From: Aquipseudomonas alcaligenes_A
GTDB taxonomy: Bacteria > Pseudomonadota > Gammaproteobacteria > Pseudomonadales > Pseudomonadaceae
Strand: one strand, 5' to 3'
NCBI GenBank assembly: GCA_048595745.1
Contig: CP184361.1
DNA: 64,000 nucleotides
A program made the translations under genes and the position numbers. Below the pieces are notes generated by a model. That model saw only the letters and a program-made list of their open reading frames with translations, did no database searches and was not told the DNA's origin. Of this stretch, positions 53,184-61,668 are shown piece by piece (positions within the stretch are counted from its first letter, which is position 1; every line of letters begins with the position of its first letter).

Positions 53184-55876
53184 GACTGACGCTCCACCGG
53201 CAGCTCCACCCAGAAGGTGCTCCCATGCCCCTCGGCCGACTCAAATCCGATCTGCCCCGCCATTCGCTCGGTCAGCTCACGGGTGATCGCCAGCCCCAGA
53301 CCGGTGCCACCTTTCTGCCGGGTGTCCGTGGCATCCGCCTGCGAAAACTTACCGAAAATGCGCGCGCGAAAGGCGTCGGGGATACCCACACCACAGTCAC
53401 GCACACTGATGCGCACCCGCGTGCCGGCGAGGGCCGCAGACACCTCGACCTCGGCGCCCTGCGTGGAGAACTTGGCAGCATTGGACAGCAGGTTCGCCAT
53501 GATCTGCGCAAAACGCTGCCGGTCCACCCGTACGTCGACATCCAGCCGGGGCGGCTGCAGCAGCAGAGCGACCGAGTGCTGCGCGGCATAGGGCTGATTC
53601 TGCTCGATGGCTGCCTCCAGTAGCGGCCAGAGCGGCAGGGGCTGCAGGGCAAACGTCATCTTTCCAGCCACCAGCTTGTCCATGTCCAGCAGGTCATTGA
53701 TCAGGTCCGACAGGCGTTGGCTGTTGCTCTGGGCGATGCGCAACATTTCCCCCATCTGCGCCGGCACTTCGCCCAGCGCGCCGCCATTGATCAGACCCAG
53801 CGCCCCGGCAATCGACGTGAGCGGCGTGCGCAGCTCATGGCTGACGGTGGAGACGAACTCGCTCTTCATGCGCTCAATGCGTTTGCGCTCACTGATATCG
53901 CGAATCACCGCAATGAAGCGGCGCTGCCCCTGCAAGGTGATCTGCGAGACGGCCAGCTCCATGGTGAACTGCTCGCCATTGCGACGCTGCGCCGGCAGCT
54001 CCAGATCCTTACCCAGTATTCGCGGAACACCGCTGTTGCGGTAGGCCGCGAGGTATCCGTCGTGCTGCTCGCGGTAACCCGCCGGCATCAGCAGCTTGAC
54101 GTTATGCCCGATGATCTCCGCTTTTCCGTAACCGAAAATCCGCTCGGCCGCCGGATTGAACGTTTCGATCAGCCCGGTCTCGTCAATCGTCACGATGGCA
54201 TCGATGACGTTATCCAGCAGGGTACTGAGGTACTCCTCACGCTCGCGCAGCCGCCTGCCCGCCTCGAAGCGCGCCGTGATGTCCTGAATCTGGGAAACAA
54301 AGTGCAGCGGCAATCCCCGAGCGTCACGCACCAGCGACACGCTAAGCAGTATCCACAGCACCTCGCCACGCTTGTCGATGTAACGCTTCTCCAGCTGGTA
54401 ATCGGCAATCACACCCTCCAGCAGCTGTTGCAGCAATTGCAGGTCCTTGGCCAGGTCGTCGGGGTGGGTGATGTGCTGGAAGTCGAGCCGCAACAGTTCT
54501 TCACGGCTGTAACCGAGCATGCGGCAGAGGGCATCGTTGACCTCCAGCCAACGCCCGTCGAGATCGACGATCGCCATGCCCTGAGGGGCGGTGTTGAATG
54601 CGCCACTGAAGCGCCGCTCGCTGACTCGCAGCGCATCCTCAGCCGCCTTGCGATCACTGATGTCCCAGATGAAACCGGACACCCAGAGCAGATTGCCATC
54701 GGCGTCATATTCTCCGCGCCCCTGCTCCCTCACCCAGACGCTGTGCCCATCGACATGCCGGAGCCGGTAGGTGAGCTCAAATTTTTCATGTCGTTCAATG
54801 GCGGCGACGGACTGGTAGGTGATGTGCAGATCATCCGGGTGCACGACACTGGAAAAGCTGCGGACGCGGTTATCGATGAAGTCACTGGCCGGATAGCCGG
54901 TCAGCGAGGTGACCTCATCGCTCATGTAGCGCATCGTCCATTGCGCATCGTTCTCACAGCGGTAAACCACACCGGGCAAGTTGGCCACCAGCCCCCGGAA
55001 ACGGCTCTCGCTCTGCTGCAAGGCGGTGGAAGTGACCTCCAGTTCGGAGATATCGCTGGCAATGCCCAGAAACCCGGAAATCTCGCCCTGGCTGTCGAAT
55101 ATGGTGCTGACCGTCAGGTTCACCCGGCGACAGCTTCCGTCCCTGTGCACATAGGTCCACTGCTCCGTCTGGGGCTCGCCCTGCCGAGCCAGGTGCACGA
55201 AAACCTCGAACCCGCTGATCTCCCGTCCCACGAGCCGGGACAGCTCACGCCCGCGTTGCTCGACCTCGGCCTCGAGATGGAAGAGCGCCGGCGTCTGCAC
55301 ACCGACCATTTCCTCGGCCCGGTATCCGAGCAGGCGCTCCGCCCCCCGGTTGAACAGGGTGATGAGTCCGTCGGGGGTAGTGGCGATGATGCTGACGCCG
55401 GTCGCCGAGTCGAGAATCGCCTGCAGCTGGGCACTGGTCCGGTAGGCCGCCTCCTGCTGCTCGCGCATCTCGGTGATGTCGGCGTGAGTGCCATACATCA
55501 TCAGCGGCTTGCCATCCGCGGTCCAACTCACCACCCGCCCACGGTCATGGACCCAGACCCAGCGGCCCGACTTGTGGCGCATGCGGCATTGATAGTCATA
55601 AAACGGCGTTTCGCCTTTGAAGTGCCGTTCCAGGCGGGCGCCAGACTCTTCGAGGTCGTCGGGATGCGCGTGGCGCAGCCAGGTATTGATGTCGACAGGC
55701 TCCAGCTCCGCCAGGCGGTAGCCAATGATCTCGGCCCAGCGTTCGTTGAAAGTGGTCGCCCCCGTCTGAACGTTCCACTCCCAGGTTCCGATGTTGGTAC
55801 CGTCGATGAAGCTTCTGAGCCGTTCTGTCTGCTCTGTCAGGGCCGCTTCAGCCCCTGACGGATTGCTAGCCTGCAT
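53180..55876 (-). CDS. Soluble five-PAS histidine kinase
   Basis: 898 residues: five PAS domains (about 18-135, 150-275, 292-408, 422-535, 550-665), HisKA with His680 (SHELRTPLTSIAGALGLI) and an HATPase (NLLSNAAKF, DCGVGIP, GGTGLGLAIT). No transmembrane helix or receiver. PAS 5 (IVTIDETGLIETFNPAAERIFGY) resembles the FixL oxygen-sensing PAS and keeps the heme-ligand-like His605, but lacks the distal Arg. The start is the Met of MQASNPSGAE; GTG two or three codons upstream is possible. It is the first gene of the operon. Confidence 0.9.
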   Translation of the reverse strand: MQASNPSGAEAALTEQTERLRSFIDGTNIGTWEWNVQTGATTFNERWAEIIGYRLAELEPVDINTWLRHAHPDDLEESGARLERHFKGETPFYDYQCRMRHKSGRWVWVHDRGRVVSWTADGKPLMMYGTHADITEMREQQEAAYRTSAQLQAILDSATGVSIIATTPDGLITLFNRGAERLLGYRAEEMVGVQTPALFHLEAEVEQRGRELSRLVGREISGFEVFVHLARQGEPQTEQWTYVHRDGSCRRVNLTVSTIFDSQGEISGFLGIASDISELEVTSTALQQSESRFRGLVANLPGVVYRCENDAQWTMRYMSDEVTSLTGYPASDFIDNRVRSFSSVVHPDDLHITYQSVAAIERHEKFELTYRLRHVDGHSVWVREQGRGEYDADGNLLWVSGFIWDISDRKAAEDALRVSERRFSGAFNTAPQGMAIVDLDGRWLEVNDALCRMLGYSREELLRLDFQHITHPDDLAKDLQLLQQLLEGVIADYQLEKRYIDKRGEVLWILLSVSLVRDARGLPLHFVSQIQDITARFEAGRRLREREEYLSTLLDNVIDAIVTIDETGLIETFNPAAERIFGYGKAEIIGHNVKLLMPAGYREQHDGYLAAYRNSGVPRILGKDLELPAQRRNGEQFTMELAVSQITLQGQRRFIAVIRDISERKRIERMKSEFVSTVSHELRTPLTSIAGALGLINGGALGEVPAQMGEMLRIAQSNSQRLSDLINDLLDMDKLVAGKMTFALQPLPLWPLLEAAIEQNQPYAAQHSVALLLQPPRLDVDVRVDRQRFAQIMANLLSNAAKFSTQGAEVEVSAALAGTRVRISVRDCGVGIPDAFRARIFGKFSQADATDTRQKGGTGLGLAITRELTERMAGQIGFESAEGHGSTFWVELPVERQS

Positions 55877-56091
55877 TCGATACACCACTACTGGAGAGCA
55901 CCATGGGCACAGATTAGTTGAACCGGCTCGGTTGCTGAACCGATGGCGGCCTGACTCATGCTCCCGCTTCCATGACGCGCACGCGATATGCACACCGCCG
56001 CGCACGCCAAAGCTGATCACACAGACAAGCCCGGGCAACAGGCACTAAAATCGGGTGCCTTTAGTTAGCCACCTATTTATCAAGGAACAGC

Positions 56092-56988
56092 ATGCCCTCC
56101 GCCAACCCCAGCCGCGGCTACGCCCTCGGCATCGCCGCCTATCTGATCTGGGGTCTGTTCCCGCTCTACTTCAAAGCCATCGAGGCCGTGCCGGCGCTGG
56201 AGATCATCGCCCACCGGGCAATCTGGTCGGCGCTGTTTGGCGCCCTGCTGCTGGCGCTATGGAAACATCCTGGCTGGTGGCGCGAGCTGCGCGACCACCC
56301 CCGGCGCCTGGTGGTGCTCGCCGCCAGCGGCCTGCTGATCGCCAGCAACTGGCTGGTGTATGTCTGGGCGGTGAACAACGGGCGCATGCTGGAGGCCAGC
56401 CTGGGCTACTACATCAACCCGCTGATCAACGTGCTGCTGGGCATGCTGCTGCTCGGCGAGCGCCTGCGTCGCCTGCAATGGGTGGCGGTGGGCCTGGCCA
56501 CCCTCGGTGTGCTGCAGCAGCTGTGGCAGGTCGGCAGCCTGCCCTGGGTATCGCTGGTGCTGGCGCTGACCTTCGGCTTCTACGGCCTGATCCGCAAGCA
56601 GGCGCCAGTGGCCGCCCTGCCCGGCCTGGTGGTGGAGACCTGGCTGCTGCTGCCGCTGGCGCTCGGCTGGCTATGGCTGCACCCGGCCGCGGCCAGCACC
56701 CAGGCCGGCTTCTGGAGCAGCAGCGAGGCGCTCTGGCTGATCGCCGCCGGTCCCATCACCCTGGTGCCGCTGCTGTGCTTCAACGCCGCCGCACGCCACC
56801 TGCCCTACACCACCCTGGGCTTCCTGCAGTACCTGGCGCCGACCCTGGTGCTGCTGCAGGCGGTGCTGCTGTTCGGCGAGACACTGGAATCCAGCAAGCT
56901 GCTGTCCTTCATGTGCATCTGGGCGGCGCTGTTCATCTACAGCCTGGACATCTGGCTGGGCCTGCGTCGCCGCGGACAGGTCGCCTAG
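56092..56988 (+). CDS. rarD: RarD-type EamA permease
   Basis: 298 residues, ten transmembrane helices in two EamA repeats. The hallmark beginnings GYALGIAAYLIWGLFPLYFK and APTLVLLQAVLLFGETL are present. RarD proteins are thought to export drugs or metabolites; in E. coli it gives chloramphenicol sensitivity changes. The start follows AAGGA. Its upstream 215-bp divergent region also serves the kinase operon. Confidence 0.93.
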   Translation: MPSANPSRGYALGIAAYLIWGLFPLYFKAIEAVPALEIIAHRAIWSALFGALLLALWKHPGWWRELRDHPRRLVVLAASGLLIASNWLVYVWAVNNGRMLEASLGYYINPLINVLLGMLLLGERLRRLQWVAVGLATLGVLQQLWQVGSLPWVSLVLALTFGFYGLIRKQAPVAALPGLVVETWLLLPLALGWLWLHPAAASTQAGFWSSSEALWLIAAGPITLVPLLCFNAAARHLPYTTLGFLQYLAPTLVLLQAVLLFGETLESSKLLSFMCIWAALFIYSLDIWLGLRRRGQVA

Positions 56989-57688
56989 AAAACGATCAGC
57001 CTGGGCGAAGTCACGCCGGCCGGGGGCTGGCGTGGTTGCTCCCGAGCTTTTCCACAGGGCCATCCCCAGGCACTGTGCACAACCCCGGCGCGCCTGTGCG
57101 ATTCCTGAGCAAACCGCTGCAGTCTACGCCAGGCCTGGGCTGCAGCAAGGAGTCCGCAGACTGTCCACAGCTCTTTCCCCGTTTCCCGGGGATATCGTTG
57201 CCAACCCGCGACCTGGTCTTATCCACCGCCACGCGCCGGCCGGACGGTTGATCAGGAAACACCCAGGTGGCGCAACGCCGCGCCCCGCCTGGCACGCAGC
57301 GACCAGTCCGCCGGCTATCCACAGCTTCATCCCCAGCCTTTGAGCACAAGCGCTTGATATTGCTGGTTTTCTGAGCGATTCGCGGAAGCCCGCGGCAACC
57401 CTGGCGTGCAGCGCCCATCCCCCAGCCTGCCCACAGCTTCATCCACAGCTTTCGGGGATATCCACCGGCACACGGCATTGGTTGAAAATCGTGCAGCGAG
57501 CTACAGCCCCCGTCATCTGTGGCAGGAACGGACTTATCCCCATGCCGCCCACAGAGCCATCCCCGCTATTTGTGCACAAGCCTTTGAATCTGCGGCTTTT
57601 TCAACCAGGCATGAAAAAGCCCCGGGGCACTAGGCAGTGCGCCGGGGCTCCCCAGACTATCCACAGCGTCACCCACACATTCTGGGGA
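56989..57688. repeat. 700-bp noncoding array of 31-bp modules with DnaA-box-like 9-mers
   Basis: No gene found between rarD and the GcvR-like gene. Six 31-bp modules share CCACAG-N3-7 bp-N9-6 bp. Class 1 (start 57052, 57319, 57549): CATCCCC then GCACAA. Class 2 (start 57165, 57431, 57661): TTTCCCC, CATCCAC or CACCCAC, then GGATAT, GGATAT or GGATCA. Classes alternate (gaps 113, 154, 112, 118, 112 bp), giving about three degenerate tandem units. DnaA-like 9-mers (consensus TTWTNCACA) occur at 57048 (exact), 57219, 57315, 57439 and 57657 (one mismatch), 57534 (TTATCCCCA) and the palindrome TTGTGCACAA at 57570. Confidence 0.8.
57614..57649 (-). terminator. Terminator of the GcvR-like gene
   Basis: An 8-bp stem (57618-57625 with 57642-57649) continues as GCAC/GTGC inside; on the minus strand it is followed by TTTTTCAT. 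It lies inside the noncoding array, about 40 bp past the gcvR-like stop. Confidence 0.85.
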
Positions 57689-58207
57689 TCACTCCTCGCT
57701 GCGCAGGTTCAGCTCCACCATCAGGTCGTCGGCCAGGGTTTCCAGCTTGTCCTGCAACTGGTCCAGCGACAGGTCCAGCGGTACCGCCAGCAGCGCCTCG
57801 GCATGGAACAGCGGCTCGCTGCTCATCGGCGCCGGCGCCACCTCGGTGGTCAGGCTTTCCAGGTTGACGCCGTGCTCGGCGAGCAGGCGGGTGATGTCGC
57901 GGACGATACCGGGGCGGTCGTTACCCACCAGGTCCAGGTGAATCGGCTTCCAGGTGCAGGCCGGCTCGCTGCCGCTCTCCGCCACCAGCACGCGGATGCC
58001 CTGGCTGTTGAGGGCCTGCAGGCCCTCGACCAGTTCGTCATACCCCTCGGCGGGCACCGCCACCTTGAGGATGCCGGCGAACTGCCCGGCCATGCGCGAC
58101 ATGCGGCTCTCCAGCCAGTTGCCGCCATGGGCGGCGATGCACTGGGCGAGGCGTTCGACCAGCCCCGGCTGGTCCGGGGCGATGACGGTGAGTACCAGAT
58201 GATCCAC
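57689..58207 (-). CDS. gcvR: ACT-domain protein (GcvR-like, glycine cleavage repressor family)
   Basis: 172 residues: two ACT domains (about 2-75 starting LVLTVIAPDQPGLVERLAQ, and about 88-165 starting HLDLVGNDRPGIVRDI), matching the GcvR family that binds glycine and regulates the glycine cleavage operon via GcvA. I start at the GTG at 58207, with AAGGAG 6 bp upstream; a TTG at 58213 is too close to that site. The stop coincides with module F of the noncoding array. It follows the acetyltransferase gene after 14 bp. Confidence 0.85.
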   Translation of the reverse strand: MDHLVLTVIAPDQPGLVERLAQCIAAHGGNWLESRMSRMAGQFAGILKVAVPAEGYDELVEGLQALNSQGIRVLVAESGSEPACTWKPIHLDLVGNDRPGIVRDITRLLAEHGVNLESLTTEVAPAPMSSEPLFHAEALLAVPLDLSLDQLQDKLETLADDLMVELNLRSEE

Positions 58208-58221
58208 GAGCAACTCCTTGT

Positions 58222-58671
58222 TCAGGGCTTGAGGCCGAGCCAGTAGGTATAAAACACCTCATCGCGGACATAGCCAAGCTTTTCGTAGAGCGCCTGGCCG
58301 GCGACATTGTCCTTCGCCGTCTCCAACTGCAGGCCGCAGGCGCCGCTAGCCTCGGCATGGGCGCGGGCGGCGTTCATCAGCTGTTCGGCCAGGCCCTGGC
58401 GGCGTCCCGCCGGGCTGACGTACAGATCGCTGAGGAGGAAGGCCGGCGCCATGTGCAGCGAGGCGAAGAAGGGATACAACTGGACGAAGCCCAGTGCCTG
58501 GCCTGCCGGGTCACGGGCGATAAACAGCACCGAGTCGCCGCGTTCAAGGCGCGCGGCAAGGAAGGCCTCGACGTCCGCCAGCGGCCGCGGCACCTGGTAG
58601 AAGTCCAGATAACCGCCGAACAGCTCGGCCAGTTCGGGGAGATCGGCGGTTTGGGCAAGACTGATCGGCAT
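58222..58671 (-). CDS. GNAT-family N-acetyltransferase
   Basis: 149 residues: the acetyl-CoA-binding signature SDLYVSPAGRRQGLAEQLMNAA near residue 82, and LQLETAKDNVAGQALYEKLGYVRDEVFYTYWLGL near the C-terminus. Substrate unknown. The true start is the MPISLAQTADLPELAELF Met after GGAGG; a much larger frame over this and the antisense of glcB is not real. Likely operon with the GcvR-like gene. Confidence 0.88.
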   Translation of the reverse strand: MPISLAQTADLPELAELFGGYLDFYQVPRPLADVEAFLAARLERGDSVLFIARDPAGQALGFVQLYPFFASLHMAPAFLLSDLYVSPAGRRQGLAEQLMNAARAHAEASGACGLQLETAKDNVAGQALYEKLGYVRDEVFYTYWLGLKP

Positions 58672-58808
58672 AAGGCCTCCGGGATCGGCAAAGCACGCAG
58701 TATAGGCCCAGGCGGCGAGCCCCGTCCGGCAAGGCCCCGGCCCGACTGAAGGCGCGCCGTATGGAGCGACAGGCGAGCACAGTTTGTGACTGATTTTTCC
58801 CGACGAGT

Positions 58809-58838
58809 CATGTAGTATCCGCCGACTCTTACTACATG
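58809..58838. promoter_or_regulatory. RccR-like palindrome in the glcB promoter
   Basis: CATGTAGTA (58809-58817) and TACTACATG (58830-58838) form a perfect 9-bp inverted repeat around a 12-bp spacer, 38 bp before the glcB ATG. A -10-like TAGTAT (58813-58818) overlaps the left arm. RccR is known to control glcB in P. fluorescens; this is my inference for the binder. Confidence 0.6.
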
Positions 58839-58875
58839 GCCTTCCGGCCCTGTTCTGCATCAAGTGAGGCAAGCA

Positions 58876-61053
58876 ATGACTGAGCGCGTTCAAGTAGGTG
58901 GTCTGCAGGTCGCCAAGGCCCTTTACGACTTCATCAACAACGAAGCCATCCCCGGCACCGGCATCGCTGCCGACACGTTCTGGGCCGGTGCCGAAGCCGT
59001 GATCAACGAGCTGGCTCCGAAGAACCGCGCCCTGCTGGCCAAACGTGACGAACTGCAGGCCCAGATCGACGCCTGGCACCAGGCCCGCAAAGGCCAGGCG
59101 CATGACGCCGCCGCCTACAAGGCCTTCCTCCAGGAAATCGGCTACCTGCTGCCGGAACCGGCCGACTTCCAGGCCACCACGCAGAACGTCGACGAAGAAA
59201 TCGCCCGCCTGGCCGGCCCGCAGCTGGTGGTGCCGGTGATGAACGCGCGCTTCGCCCTGAACGCCTCCAACGCCCGCTGGGGCTCGCTGTACGATGCCCT
59301 CTACGGCACCGACGTGATCAGCGAAGAGAACGGCGCCGAGAAGGGCAAGGGCTACAACAAGGTCCGTGGTGACAAGGTGATCGCCTTCGCCCGCGCCTTC
59401 CTCGACGAAGCCGCCCCGCTGGAAGGCGCTTCCCACGTCGACGCCACCTCCTACGTGGTAAAGAACGGCCAGCTGGCCGTGACCCTGAAGAACGGCAGCG
59501 AAGTCGGCCTGAAGAACGCCGCCCAGTTCATCGCCTTCCAGGGCGAAGCCGCCCAGCCGAAGGCCGTGCTGCTCAAGCACAACGGCCTGCACTTCGAAAT
59601 CCAGATCGACCCGACCAGCCCGATCGGCCAGACCGATGCGGCCGGCGTGAAGGACGTACTGATGGAGTCCGCGCTGACCACCATCATGGACTGCGAAGAC
59701 TCCGTGGCCGCCGTCGATGCCGACGACAAGGTCGTGGTCTACCGCAACTGGCTGGGCCTGATGAAAGGCGACCTGGCTGAAGAAGTCAGCAAGGGCGGCA
59801 CCACCTTCACCCGCACCATGAACCCGGACCGCGTCTACACCAAGGCCGACGGCTCCGAGCTGACCCTGCACGGCCGCAGCCTGCTGTTCGTGCGTAACGT
59901 CGGCCACCTGATGACCAACCCGGCCATCCTCGACGCCGCCGGCAACGAGATTCCGGAAGGCATCCAGGACGGCCTGTTCACCAGCCTGATCGCCATCCAC
60001 AACCTGAATGGCAACACCAGCCGCAAGAACAGCCGCACCGGCTCGGTGTACATCGTCAAGCCGAAGATGCACGGCCCGGAAGAAGTGGCCTTCGCTGCCG
60101 AGATCTTCTCCCGCGTCGAAGACGTCCTCGGCCTGCCGCGCAACACCCTGAAAGTCGGCATCATGGACGAAGAGCGCCGCACCACCGTTAACCTCAAGGC
60201 CTGCATCAAGGCCGCCAGCGAGCGCGTGGTATTCATCAACACCGGCTTCCTCGACCGTACCGGTGACGAAATCCACACCTCCATGGAAGCCGGCGCCATG
60301 GTGCGCAAGGCCGCCATGAAGAGCGAGAAGTGGATCGGTGCCTACGAGAACAACAACGTCGACATCGGCCTGGCCACCGGCCTGCAGGGCCGCGCCCAGA
60401 TCGGTAAAGGCATGTGGGCCATGCCCGACCTGATGGCCGGCATGCTCGAGCAGAAGATTGTCCACCCGATGGCTGGCGCCAACACCGCCTGGGTGCCGTC
60501 GCCGACCGCCGCCACCCTGCACGCGATGCACTACCACAAGGTCGACGTGTTCGCCCGTCAGGCCGAGCTGGCCAAGCGCACCCCGGCGTCCATCGACGAC
60601 ATCCTGACCATCCCGCTGGCACCGAACACCAACTGGTCGGCCGAGGAAATCCAGAACGAACTGGACAACAACTCGCAGGGCATCCTCGGCTACGTGGTGC
60701 GCTGGATCGACCAGGGCGTCGGCTGCTCCAAGGTGCCGGACATCAACGATGTCGGCCTGATGGAAGACCGCGCCACCCTGCGCATCTCCAGCCAGCTGCT
60801 GGCCAACTGGCTGCGCCACGGCATCGTCTCCGAAGCGCAGATCGTCGAGAGCCTCAAGCGCATGGCCCCGGTGGTTGACCGCCAGAACGCCAACGACCCG
60901 CTGTACCGCCCGCTGGCGCCGAACTTCGACAGCAACATCGCCTTCCAGGCCGCCCTGGAACTGGTGGTCGAAGGCACCAAGCAGCCGAACGGCTACACCG
61001 AGCCGGTCCTGCACCGTCGCCGCCGCGAGTTCAAGGCCGCCAACGGTCTGTAA
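58876..61053 (+). CDS. glcB: Malate synthase G
   Basis: 725 residues, condenses glyoxylate with acetyl-CoA to malate, the glyoxylate-shunt step needed for growth on acetate or fatty acids and for glycolate use. Conserved: TTIMDCEDSVAAVDADDKV, GLFTSLIAIHNL region and the active-site MDEERRTTVNLKACI and MAGANTAWVPSPTAATLHAMHY. The start is the ATG at 58876, with GAGG upstream; an upstream GTG at 58864 would add four residues. Ends at a strong terminator. Confidence 0.97.
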   Translation: MTERVQVGGLQVAKALYDFINNEAIPGTGIAADTFWAGAEAVINELAPKNRALLAKRDELQAQIDAWHQARKGQAHDAAAYKAFLQEIGYLLPEPADFQATTQNVDEEIARLAGPQLVVPVMNARFALNASNARWGSLYDALYGTDVISEENGAEKGKGYNKVRGDKVIAFARAFLDEAAPLEGASHVDATSYVVKNGQLAVTLKNGSEVGLKNAAQFIAFQGEAAQPKAVLLKHNGLHFEIQIDPTSPIGQTDAAGVKDVLMESALTTIMDCEDSVAAVDADDKVVVYRNWLGLMKGDLAEEVSKGGTTFTRTMNPDRVYTKADGSELTLHGRSLLFVRNVGHLMTNPAILDAAGNEIPEGIQDGLFTSLIAIHNLNGNTSRKNSRTGSVYIVKPKMHGPEEVAFAAEIFSRVEDVLGLPRNTLKVGIMDEERRTTVNLKACIKAASERVVFINTGFLDRTGDEIHTSMEAGAMVRKAAMKSEKWIGAYENNNVDIGLATGLQGRAQIGKGMWAMPDLMAGMLEQKIVHPMAGANTAWVPSPTAATLHAMHYHKVDVFARQAELAKRTPASIDDILTIPLAPNTNWSAEEIQNELDNNSQGILGYVVRWIDQGVGCSKVPDINDVGLMEDRATLRISSQLLANWLRHGIVSEAQIVESLKRMAPVVDRQNANDPLYRPLAPNFDSNIAFQAALELVVEGTKQPNGYTEPVLHRRRREFKAANGL

Positions 61054-61067
61054 TTCGCCGCAGCAGT

Positions 61068-61097
61068 AAAAAAACCGCCCTCCGGGGCGGTTTTTTT
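61068..61097. terminator. Terminator between glcB and the OsmC-like gene
   Basis: AAAAAAACCGCCC and GGGCGGTTTTTTT form a 13-bp stem with a 4-nt loop, usable in both directions. The OsmC-gene stop (TAA at 61098-61096) lies within its arm. Confidence 0.94.
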
Positions 61098-61566
61098 ATG
61101 CCAGCAGCACGGGCTCGCAACGCACCTGGCTCTTCACCGAGTTGGCGATGAAGCAGGCTTCATGGGCCGCATGGTGCAGCTGAGCAAACTGCTCCTGCGT
61201 CGGGCAGCCGTCCCCGGCGATGCGCACTTCGGGCCGCAGGGTAACCTGCGTCATGGCCAATCGCCCCTGATCATCGCGCGCCATAACGCCTTCTGCGCAG
61301 TCGAGGTACTCCTCCACCAGCCACCCGGCCTTGGCCGCCAGGGAAAGGAACCAGAGCATGTGGCAACTCGACAGCGAGGCGACAAAGGCCTCTTCCGGAT
61401 CCACCGCGGCAACAGCGGAAAACGGCACAGGCACGACCTGCGGCGAAGAGGAGGCCGGCACCTCGATGCCCCCATCGAAGCGCCAGACATGAGCGCGGCT
61501 GTACTGGTTATCAAGGAAAGGCTGGCCGCCCCTCGACCAACGAATCTGCGAACGGTAGAACGCCAT
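61096..61566 (-). CDS. OsmC/Ohr-family protein
   Basis: 156 residues. Two redox cysteines in the family positions: SLSSCHMLWFL (about residue 71) and HEACFIANSVKS (about 140). OsmC/Ohr proteins reduce organic hydroperoxides using dihydrolipoamide-type thiols. Start at MAFYRSQIRWSRGG with GGAGG upstream; further upstream sequence in frame is not supported. Faces glcB and shares its terminator. Confidence 0.88.
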   Translation of the reverse strand: MAFYRSQIRWSRGGQPFLDNQYSRAHVWRFDGGIEVPASSSPQVVPVPFSAVAAVDPEEAFVASLSSCHMLWFLSLAAKAGWLVEEYLDCAEGVMARDDQGRLAMTQVTLRPEVRIAGDGCPTQEQFAQLHHAAHEACFIANSVKSQVRCEPVLLA

Positions 61567-61668
61567 CGAAACCTCCATAGACCCCGCCAAGGGCCGCTGG
61601 AGAATCCAACCGCTCAGGGCCAAGCACGCGGAACGATAGCGCGGCAGACAAGGCACATGCCAACCTGG

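Noticed and set aside
57011..57478. A 155-residue open frame inside the 56989-57688 region
   Set aside because: No ribosome-binding site, no recognisable domain, and the DNA shows repeat structure instead.
58222..61014. A 930-residue minus-strand frame fusing the acetyltransferase to sequence opposite glcB
   Set aside because: glcB is coding on the plus strand; the acetyltransferase starts at 58671 with its own GGAGG.
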